From CAYLJJ01 sp964384025 (GTDB taxonomy: Bacteria > Myxococcota_A > Bradymonadia > UBA7976 > UBA1532): a stretch of 60,328 nucleotides of DNA. Below, in pieces: positions 16,941 to 24,166 of this stretch (its first letter is position 1; every line of letters begins with the position of its first letter). The translations under genes and the position numbers were made by a program. The notes under the pieces were generated by a model, which worked only from the letters and a program-made list of their open reading frames with translations, ran no database searches and was not told the DNA's origin. Location of the stretch: assembly GCA_964384025.1 (NCBI GenBank), contig CAYLJJ010000029.1:1-60328 (forward strand), read 5' to 3'.

Positions 16941-17384
16941 TTAGGGCTCCAGGGCGCTGATCTTCTCTAAGCGCCCTTGGTGACGGCCCCCTTCAAAGCG
17001 GGCATTTAAAAAAGCCTCCACTGCTGCGAAGAGAGGCAGCTCACCCAGCAGGCGGCCTCCCAGGCAGAGGATATTGGCATCGTTATGCTGTCGAGCTAGA
17101 CGAGCGCTCAGCTCATCGTGAGCCAGGGCTGCGCGAACCCCTGAGATCTTGTTGGCGGCGATCGACATCCCGATGCCAGTACCACAGAGCAGGATCCCAA
17201 GCTCTGCCTCTCCAGCGACCACCGCGTGGCCCAGCTTGGCGGCGAAGTCGGGATAGTCGCAGCGCGCCGAAGAGTAAGGCCCCAGATCGAGGAGCTTCAT
17301 CTGGGGTCGCACCATGCTCAGTTGAGAGAGCAACGCGGCCTTGGCCTCAAAGGCCGCATGATCGGAGGCGATCAGGATTTTCAA
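16941..17384 (-). CDS. rpiB: Ribose 5-phosphate isomerase B
   Basis: 147 residues with a TTG start at 17384, chosen because AAGGAG lies eight bases upstream and because it gives LKILIASDHAAFEAK, the normal RpiB N-terminus; a longer frame would add 30 unconserved residues. Family marks: the SDHAAF substrate site, DYPDFA, and LLCGTGIGMSIAANK with the catalytic Cys, then ARQHNDANILCLGGR. It interconverts ribose 5-phosphate and ribulose 5-phosphate; the latter is the substrate of the DHBP synthase encoded two genes later. 70 bases separate it from fabF. Confidence 0.95.
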   Translation of the reverse strand: MKILIASDHAAFEAKAALLSQLSMVRPQMKLLDLGPYSSARCDYPDFAAKLGHAVVAGEAELGILLCGTGIGMSIAANKISGVRAALAHDELSARLARQHNDANILCLGGRLLGELPLFAAVEAFLNARFEGGRHQGRLEKISALEP

Positions 17385-17454
17385 GCTTATTGCTCCTTCA
17401 TGGCGCTGAGTCAGGGCCCGTCCGCAAATGGCTTCGGCAGAGGCTTTGCCTCCA

Positions 17455-18699
17455 TCATTTAGGCCATCGCCCAAAGAGGAGGCTCACATTACTGCCCCCA
17501 AAACCAAAGCTGTTGCTCATGGCGGCCTGAAAGCGAGCCTCGCGGGCCTCATTGGGCACATAGTCCAGATCACAATCAGGATCTGGGGTCTTGTAGTTGA
17601 TCGTGGGGGGGATCGCGCTATGTTTTAGGGAGAGCACTGTAATAGCGGCCTCAACCGCTCCTGCAGCGCCCAACATATGCCCCGTCATCGACTTACTGCT
17701 GCTCACCCAGAGCGTATCAGCGTGCGCTCCAAAAACCCCTCGGATGGCGCGGGTCTCTGCGAGATCATTAAGGGGGGTGGAGGTGCCGTGGGCGTTGATA
17801 TAGCCCACCGCCTCTGGAGGCAGCTCAGCGTCTTGCAGCGCGAGGCTCATGGCGCGACGAGCGCCTCGACCAGAGGGCTCGGGCTGGGTCATATGGAAGG
17901 CGTCTGAAGCTTGGCCATAACCCAAAAGCTCCGCTAGGATGGGGGCTCCTCGACGCTGGGCAAACTCCAACTCCTCTAAGACCAGGATCGCGCTCCCCTC
18001 AGCGCAGACAAAGCCATCTCGATCAGCATCAAAGGGGCGGCAAGCACGCTCAGGCTCCTCGTTGCGAGTGGAGAGGGCTCGTAGGGCGGCAAAGCCGGCG
18101 ATGCCCAGAGGGGTGATGGTAGCTTCACAGCCCCCCGCCAACATCAGATCAACCTCTCCACGCAGAATTTGATGGGCTGCTTCTCCTAAGCTATGCGCTC
18201 CGGTAGAGCAAGCGCTGACGCTGCCCAGGTTGGGTCCCTGAGCGCCAAAGCGGATCGAAACTTGTCCAGGGGCGAGGTTGGCGATGAGCCGAGGAATCAT
18301 AAAGGGGCTGATGCGGCGAGGTCCTCTCTTACGGAGCACCTCAGCGGCGATCTCGATCGTCTCTAAGCCGCAGAGACCCACCCCAATATGAACACCTGCG
18401 CGCTCTCCCAAGGGTGCTGAGAGTCCAGCAGACTCCACCGCTTCACAGGCCGCCGCCATGGCGAACTGAATAAAACGATCCATCCTGCGCAGTTCTCTTT
18501 TGGGGATCCAACGCAGAGGATCAAAGCCTTTGACCTCTCCGGCGATGCGCACAGAAAAGGCGCTGGAGTCAAAGCGGCTGATGGGAGCGATCCCGCCTTG
18601 AGCAGCGAGGAGCGAGGACCAAGTGGCAGAGACACCGACACCTATGGGGGTCACAAGGCCAACGCCGGTGACCACCACCCGCCGCTCTGAAGCTCTCAT
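17455..18699 (-). CDS. fabF: 3-oxoacyl-ACP synthase II
   Basis: 414 residues. The thiolase-fold condensing enzyme shows the Cys-His-His triad in SACSTGAH, NAHGTSTPLND and KSMTGHMLGAAG, plus the C-terminal NSFGFGGSNVSLLF. It elongates acyl-ACP with malonyl-ACP. I take the ATG at 18699 because GGAG lies five bases upstream; a TTG just before it is too close to that site. acpP, its substrate carrier, is directly upstream with 25 bases between. Confidence 0.97.
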   Translation of the reverse strand: MRASERRVVVTGVGLVTPIGVGVSATWSSLLAAQGGIAPISRFDSSAFSVRIAGEVKGFDPLRWIPKRELRRMDRFIQFAMAAACEAVESAGLSAPLGERAGVHIGVGLCGLETIEIAAEVLRKRGPRRISPFMIPRLIANLAPGQVSIRFGAQGPNLGSVSACSTGAHSLGEAAHQILRGEVDLMLAGGCEATITPLGIAGFAALRALSTRNEEPERACRPFDADRDGFVCAEGSAILVLEELEFAQRRGAPILAELLGYGQASDAFHMTQPEPSGRGARRAMSLALQDAELPPEAVGYINAHGTSTPLNDLAETRAIRGVFGAHADTLWVSSSKSMTGHMLGAAGAVEAAITVLSLKHSAIPPTINYKTPDPDCDLDYVPNEAREARFQAAMSNSFGFGGSNVSLLFGRWPK

Positions 18700-18724
18700 C
18701 AACTCTCCTGGGGATCTTTGAAGT

Positions 18725-18961
18725 CTACTCTACATGCTGTTGGATGTAGTTGATGGCATCTTGAACGCTGCGGATATTCTCAGCATCTTCGTCTGGAATC
18801 TCCACATCAAAGAACTCCTCCATCGCCATCACCAACTCTACCAAGTCCAGTGAATCAGCGCCGAGGTCATCGATAAAAGAGGCTTCAGGGACGACCTCTT
18901 CCTCGCTGGCGTCAAGCTGCTCAACGATGATCTGGCGGACTCTCTCTTCAACGCTGGGCAT
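18725..18961 (-). CDS. acpP: Acyl carrier protein
   Basis: 78 residues, acidic, with the phosphopantetheine site GADSLDLVELVMAMEE and the typical EIPDEDAENIRSVQDAINYI C-terminal helix. It carries growing acyl chains for FabF (next gene) and provides acyl groups to PlsX (preceding gene). A 102-base gap separates it from plsX, longer than elsewhere in the operon, so an internal promoter is possible. Confidence 0.97.
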   Translation of the reverse strand: MPSVEERVRQIIVEQLDASEEEVVPEASFIDDLGADSLDLVELVMAMEEFFDVEIPDEDAENIRSVQDAINYIQQHVE

Positions 18962-19063
18962 GGGGACCTCTGATAGATCTTCTGCTGGGGTACAGCCCTC
19001 AGCCTGAGTATGCTGTCAACCTCAAGGCGGGGTGTCAAGACTGGATTGGGGAGTAAGGCGCTT

Positions 19064-20149
19064 CTACTCAGAGCCAGAATAGGAGCCGCTGGTTCTCGTG
19101 ATGGGCAGCTCAGAGGTACAGGTGTTCTCATCGGGTGGGGCGCTCTCTTTCAGGGCCTGCTTAAGGCGCTTAACCAACTCAAGCCCTGCATATCTTCGTG
19201 CCAAGCTGACCGCTTGAGCCAGGGCTCGAGGGGTAGAGGAGCCATGGGCGACAATGCCGATCCCATCTAGACCCAGGAGCGGGGCACCCCCCACGCTCAT
19301 CCAATCCAGCTCCTCACGAAGCTTGCGTAGAGAGCGGCTCATCAGGAGAGCTCCAACTGAGCCCACAAGATCACCTCTGAGATGTTCACGGGCCTTATCG
19401 AGGAGCGCCAGAGCGATACCCTCAGAGAGCTTAAGGACGATGTTGCCCACAAAGCCGTCTGTGACCACAACATCTGTCTCACCGAGGGGCAGGCTTTGCC
19501 CTTCGATATAGCCCACATATTTGAGATCGGTCATGCTCAAGAGGCGGTGAGCCTCTCTTAGAGTTTCTGTTCCCTTGGTCAACTCAATCCCATTAGAAAG
19601 CAGCGCCACCCTGGGACGAATGCGACCCAACTCAATCTCAGCGTAAGCGGCTCCCATCAGGGCAAACTGCACCAAGTGGCTGGCACGACACTCTACGTTG
19701 GCGCCCATATCTAAGAGTACTGTAGGGGCTCTTCGAGTGGGCATCGTGCTGGCGATGGCGGGGCGTTCACAGCGCGGCAGGCGTCGCAGCGTGAGGAGCC
19801 CTACGGCCATCATCGCTCCGGTGTTTCCAGCCGAGACGAAGCCGCAGGCGCGGCCCTCCTTGACCAGACGAAAGCCCAAGTGCATAGAGCTTTGCTGTTT
19901 GGCTCGGGCAGCGCGGCCGGGGTGCTCAGCCATGCCGATCGCCTCAGGGGCGTGGATCAGCTCCAAGCCCTCTCGACTCCCACCAAGGCGTTTCAGCTCC
20001 GCTTCAACGCGAGGCTCATCCCCCAATAAAATAAGAGGACCTTGACCCTCACGGAGAGCCTGTAAGGCGGCTTCCACCGCGACCGCAGGAGCCCGATCTC
20101 CCCCCATGGCATCCAAGGCCACCGGAGGTGATTCAGGGCGGTCGCTCAC
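19064..20149 (-). CDS. plsX: Phosphate acyltransferase PlsX
   Basis: 361 residues. It makes acyl-phosphate from acyl-ACP and phosphate, the entry step to phospholipid synthesis with PlsY. Family marks: VALDAMGGDRAP at the N-terminus, GFVSAGNTGAMMA, LLDMGANVECRASHLVQFA, LLSNGIELTKGTE, VVTDGFVGNIVLKLSEG and GIGIVAHGSS. The GTG start overlaps almost directly with the end of rpmF (one base between). The last 25 residues are Ser/Thr-rich and not conserved. Confidence 0.96.
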   Translation of the reverse strand: MSDRPESPPVALDAMGGDRAPAVAVEAALQALREGQGPLILLGDEPRVEAELKRLGGSREGLELIHAPEAIGMAEHPGRAARAKQQSSMHLGFRLVKEGRACGFVSAGNTGAMMAVGLLTLRRLPRCERPAIASTMPTRRAPTVLLDMGANVECRASHLVQFALMGAAYAEIELGRIRPRVALLSNGIELTKGTETLREAHRLLSMTDLKYVGYIEGQSLPLGETDVVVTDGFVGNIVLKLSEGIALALLDKAREHLRGDLVGSVGALLMSRSLRKLREELDWMSVGGAPLLGLDGIGIVAHGSSTPRALAQAVSLARRYAGLELVKRLKQALKESAPPDENTCTSELPITRTSGSYSGSE

Positions 20150-20150
20150 C

Positions 20151-20339
20151 TCAGGCCTCGATCTCTACGACCTCTAGGACATAGCGATCCTTGTACCAGC
20201 CACAGGTGGTACAGATCCGATGAGGCTCTTTGGGCTGTTCACACTTAGGGCAGCTGTTATAGACCGCTGCCTTGATTTTGTGATTGGCTCGCCTGGAGTC
20301 GCGCTTAGAACGGGACTTCCTTCGCTTAGGGACGGCCAT
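20151..20339 (-). CDS. rpmF: 50S ribosomal protein L32
   Basis: 62 residues starting MAVPKRRKSRSKRDSRRAN, the standard L32 opening. Four Cys (30, 33, 43, 46) form the zinc-ribbon type of L32. It precedes plsX, as in most bacteria with this operon. Start ATG has GGAGAGAG just upstream. Confidence 0.97.
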   Translation of the reverse strand: MAVPKRRKSRSKRDSRRANHKIKAAVYNSCPKCEQPKEPHRICTTCGWYKDRYVLEVVEIEA

Positions 20340-20375
20340 ACTCTCTCTCCATTGCGCGGCGCTCCGCGCTTAATC

Positions 20376-20927
20376 TCAGATCAGTTTCTTTTTGAGTTCC
20401 AACAGAGGGGCCCAGCGGGGGTCGATGGGCTCAGGCTCAGGCTCCTCCAGGGAGACACAGACAGCCTCTACGCTGGCGCAGTTTGGGTTCATCGGGAGAG
20501 CCAACAGGATCTCTTCCCGAAAAACCACCTTGAGATCAACCTCTACTCCAGAGAAGTTATACACCTCTGGGGCTTGATCCTGCTCATCCAAGTTGATCTC
20601 TTCTAAGCCTTCTTGGGGAGGCTCCCCTTGAGCGAGAGTGACTTGAACCTTCTGCTTCAGATGCAGCTCCTGTTCGTTGAGGCAACGAACACAGGCAAAG
20701 TTCAACTTGAGGTCAAACTCCCCCTTAAGGAAGATCTCTCCACCCTCAACTCGGTAAAGCTCGCCCTTCAAATGTGCAGGACCAGGGACCCCATAACCCA
20801 AATCCCCCAAGAGACCTTTTAAATCGGGGAGAAGGTAGGTGGCAGAGAGTTCCCCCTCGAAGGGGGTCATCTGAGCACCCAGCTCATCCAACCTAAATTT
20901 TAGGGGGAGAGGTTTCATAACCCTCAT
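20376..20927 (-). CDS. YceD-type DUF177 protein
   Basis: 183 residues. It has the DUF177 pattern: a KLNFACVRCLNEQE segment with the CxxC near residue 105 and the acidic INLDEQDQ region, and it sits immediately upstream of rpmF as in most bacteria. DUF177 proteins in plants and bacteria are linked to 23S rRNA accumulation; here that role is inferred. A second ATG nine bases downstream of the first could also be the start. It is the first gene of the minus-strand operon, divergent from secA. Confidence 0.88.
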   Translation of the reverse strand: MRVMKPLPLKFRLDELGAQMTPFEGELSATYLLPDLKGLLGDLGYGVPGPAHLKGELYRVEGGEIFLKGEFDLKLNFACVRCLNEQELHLKQKVQVTLAQGEPPQEGLEEINLDEQDQAPEVYNFSGVEVDLKVVFREEILLALPMNPNCASVEAVCVSLEEPEPEPIDPRWAPLLELKKKLI

Positions 20928-21037
20928 CGAGTATAGGGAGGCGGCACTCTAGCGATCTGATCTGCCCCTGTCAATCGCTCTATTCCCTCCCAGTCCCAGC
21001 TTTTGAAGAGGCACATGATCAAGCAGAGAGAGCTGGC

Positions 21038-21065
21038 TTGCATCGATCCGAACGGTGTTTACTAT
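21038..21065 (+). promoter_or_regulatory. Probable sigma-70-type promoter of secA
   Basis: TTGCAT at 21038-21043 and TACTAT at 21060-21065 with a 16-base spacer, about 38 bases before the secA ATG at 21103. It lies in the 175-base gap between divergent secA and the DUF177 gene. Confidence 0.5.
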
Positions 21066-21102
21066 AGAGCGCTTTTTTTGCAAGTTTATGGGAGGAGCGA
21101 GG

Positions 21103-23964
21103 ATGCTCCAGTTTCTTCAGAAGGTCTTTGGGAGCGCCAATGATCGCGCTCTGAAAAAGATCCAACCTCTGCTCCAGCGTGTCAACGCCTTTGAGCCCAA
21201 GATCAAGGCCCTAGATAACGCTGATTTGAAGGCGATGACAGCTCAATTCAAGGAGCGGCTGGAGCGAGGAGAGTCTCTAGATGCGCTTCTCCCTGAGTCC
21301 TTCGCGGTTGCTCGGGAAGCCGCCTGGAGAGTACTGGGAATGCGACCTTATGATGTACAGATCATCGGGGGTATTGCGCTTCACCAAGGCCGCATCTGTG
21401 AGATGAAGACGGGAGAGGGTAAGACCCTCGTAGCCACCCTGCCTTGCTACCTTAACGGCCTCAGCGGAGAGGGCGTCCATGTCATCACGGTTAACGACTA
21501 TCTGGCTCGACGTGACGCTGAGTGGATGGGACAGCTCTACCGCTGGTTGGGGCTCTCTGTGGGGATCAATGTTCATGAGCTGGACGATCAGGGACGCCAA
21601 GCCGCCTACAACTCAGATATAACCTATGGCCAAAACAATGAGTTTGGCTTCGATTATCTCCGCGATAATATGAAATATGGCCTGAGCGATTATGTACAAC
21701 GAGAGCTGAACTACGCCATCATCGATGAGGTCGATTCCATCCTCATTGATGAGTCCCGTACGCCTTTGATCATCAGCGGCCCTGCCGAGGACTCCTCAGA
21801 ACTCTATGTCAGTGTGGATAAGCTGATCCCTCGCCTCAAGAAGGATATCCACTACAACGTAGATGAGAAAGCCCACGCTGCGACTTTGACAGAAGATGGG
21901 GTGGAGCGTTTGGAGCAGATGCTTGAGGTGGACAACCTCTATGAGCCGGGTAACATCGTCCTGCTCCACCATGTCAATAACGCTCTTCGCGCCCACACCA
22001 TGTATCGCCGTGATGTGCACTATCTGGTCAAGTCGGGCGAGGTGATCATCATCGATGAGCACACCGGACGTCTGATGTCTGGGCGACGGTGGTCTGATGG
22101 TCTCCATCAGGCGGTGGAGGCCAAAGAGGGGGTCCATATCCAGTCGGAGAACCAGACCCTGGCGACCGTCTCCTTTCAGAACTATTTCCGCCTCTACAAA
22201 AAATTGGCAGGGATGACAGGGACAGCCAAGACAGAGGAGGAGGAGTTCCAGAAGACCTATGAGCGCGACACGGTGGTGATCCCCACCAATGAATCCATTC
22301 AGCGCTTTGATCAACCCGACACGGTCTATCGCACCGAACGGGGGAAGTTCCGCGCCTGTGTCTCTCAGATCAAAGAGTGTCACGCCAAGGGTCAGCCCGT
22401 GTTGGTGGGCACCACCAGCGTAGAGAAATCGGAGATCATCCACCGGATGCTTAAAAAGGAGGGGATCGATCACAGCGTCCTCAACGCCAAGCATCACCTC
22501 AAAGAAGCTTCCATCGTCGCCCAGGCGGGACGCCTGGGTTCTGTCACCGTGGCCACCAATATGGCGGGTCGTGGGACAGATATCATCTTGGGAGGCAACA
22601 CCGAGCATTGGGGTCAGTCTCTTCTGGAGGAGGAGGGCTATGGCGTTCGACATACCGAAGAGTGGGAGAAGCTGGAGGATTTCGTTAAGCAAATCTGCAT
22701 CCACAACGAAGAGAACGCCCGGCAGATGTTGAAGGAGGAGGAGGTCCTCTCCCATATCCCGGAAGAGGTCATCGCTCGCATCGCTGAGACTCGGGATATT
22801 TTTGGTCGAGAGCAGAAAGAGGTCCTGGGCGCTGGGGGGCTCTTTATCCTGGGTACAGAGCGCCATGAGAGTCGTCGCATCGACAATCAGCTCCGTGGAC
22901 GCTCAGGGCGTCAGGGTGATCCAGGTGAGAGCCGCTTCTTTCTCTCCCTGGAGGACGATCTCATGCGGATCTTCGCCAATGATCGTATCGCCGGTATCAT
23001 GGAGCGCTTGGGGATGAGCGATGATGCGCCCATCGAACACAAGATGGTCAGCAAAGCGATCGAGAATGCTCAAGAGCGCGTGGAAGCTCAACACTTTGAC
23101 GCCCGTAAGAACCTCCTCGAATATGACGACGTGATGGATCAGCAGCGCAAGACCATCTACGGATGGCGTCTTAGGATCCTCAGCGCGACTGAAGAGAGCC
23201 TATCTGAGATGTGCTTGGACGCCATCGACGACCTGGTTAACAACATGGTTGAGGGACATTGCAACGATCAGATGCGTCCTGAAGAGTGGGATGTTGGGGC
23301 GCTTGAGGAGAACACCCTCTTTCAGTTTAACCACAAGGTCGATCTCTCAGATCTACCTTTGGCTAAGCCCCGATTTAAGGAGCGCATCTACTTTGATGTG
23401 GAGAAGCCCTTCCAGGCCAAGACAGAGGAGGTCAACCAAACCCAAGAGGGGCTGATGCTCCGCCTGCAGAAGGATCTCTTCTTACGGCAGATCGACGAGC
23501 AGTGGAAGCAGCACCTCCAGACCATGGATCAGCTGAGAACCGGTATCGGCCTCCGCGGCTATGGGCAGCGGGATCCTAAGAAGGAGTATCAGAAGGAGGG
23601 CTACCGCCTCTTCCAAGATCTCCTTATCAATATCAAGTCCCAGGTGATGGGCCAGCTCTACCGCCTAAAGGTGAAGTCGGAAGAGGAGGTTAGGCGGGAG
23701 GAGGAGGCTTATAGGCGACAGATCGAGGAGCGCCAACGGCAGATGAAGATGTTGGCCTCTCAGGTGGACAAGTATGATCCCTCCAGCCAGAAGGGTCCCG
23801 ACCCAGATGAGGTCTTGGCGCCCAAACGCTCTGGACGACGGGTCACCGGGACCGTGCGACGCCAACGCCCTAAGATAGGCCGCAACGATCCCTGCTGGTG
23901 TGGCAGCGGGAAGAAGTATAAGAAGTGCCATATGGGTAAGGAGAGCGCGCCTAAGGAGAGCTAA
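21103..23964 (+). CDS. secA: Preprotein translocase ATPase SecA
   Basis: 953 residues from the ATG at 21103, which has GGAGGAGCGAGG in front; upstream in-frame starts would add 16 unconserved residues. SecA drives exported proteins through SecYEG. Seen: Walker A MKTGEGKTLVATL near residue 105, DEVDSILIDESRTPLIISG, the preprotein cross-linking region, GMTGTAKTEEEEF, AGRGTDIILGG, the second ATPase domain with QLRGRSGRQGDPGESRFF, and the C-terminal zinc-binding tail DPCWCGSGKKYKKCH, which binds SecB or phospholipid. An insertion of about 60 residues follows LGGNTEH (HWGQSLLEEEG to REQKEVLG), as in several delta-proteobacterial SecAs. Single gene with its own promoter. Confidence 0.97.
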   Translation: MLQFLQKVFGSANDRALKKIQPLLQRVNAFEPKIKALDNADLKAMTAQFKERLERGESLDALLPESFAVAREAAWRVLGMRPYDVQIIGGIALHQGRICEMKTGEGKTLVATLPCYLNGLSGEGVHVITVNDYLARRDAEWMGQLYRWLGLSVGINVHELDDQGRQAAYNSDITYGQNNEFGFDYLRDNMKYGLSDYVQRELNYAIIDEVDSILIDESRTPLIISGPAEDSSELYVSVDKLIPRLKKDIHYNVDEKAHAATLTEDGVERLEQMLEVDNLYEPGNIVLLHHVNNALRAHTMYRRDVHYLVKSGEVIIIDEHTGRLMSGRRWSDGLHQAVEAKEGVHIQSENQTLATVSFQNYFRLYKKLAGMTGTAKTEEEEFQKTYERDTVVIPTNESIQRFDQPDTVYRTERGKFRACVSQIKECHAKGQPVLVGTTSVEKSEIIHRMLKKEGIDHSVLNAKHHLKEASIVAQAGRLGSVTVATNMAGRGTDIILGGNTEHWGQSLLEEEGYGVRHTEEWEKLEDFVKQICIHNEENARQMLKEEEVLSHIPEEVIARIAETRDIFGREQKEVLGAGGLFILGTERHESRRIDNQLRGRSGRQGDPGESRFFLSLEDDLMRIFANDRIAGIMERLGMSDDAPIEHKMVSKAIENAQERVEAQHFDARKNLLEYDDVMDQQRKTIYGWRLRILSATEESLSEMCLDAIDDLVNNMVEGHCNDQMRPEEWDVGALEENTLFQFNHKVDLSDLPLAKPRFKERIYFDVEKPFQAKTEEVNQTQEGLMLRLQKDLFLRQIDEQWKQHLQTMDQLRTGIGLRGYGQRDPKKEYQKEGYRLFQDLLINIKSQVMGQLYRLKVKSEEEVRREEEAYRRQIEERQRQMKMLASQVDKYDPSSQKGPDPDEVLAPKRSGRRVTGTVRRQRPKIGRNDPCWCGSGKKYKKCHMGKESAPKES

Positions 23965-24166
23965 ACAGATAAATATCGATATATGATTATCGATGTTCTC
24001 TTTTTTTCCCTCCAGATGATCCCCAAAACGCTCCCAAGCCTACAAGGCACAGCCTCTGCACAGGGGCCGCTCACTTCAAAGAACCTCAGCTTCAGGCTTT
24101 ACCCCAGGTCGCTAGAGGAGGAGACTCTCAGCGACCCTTTCAGTGGGAGACACCAAGGGAGAGAGA

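Noticed and set aside
23965..24166. Terminator-like ATCGAT repeats followed by a T run after secA
   Set aside because: Only 6 bp of A/T-rich pairing; too weak to call.
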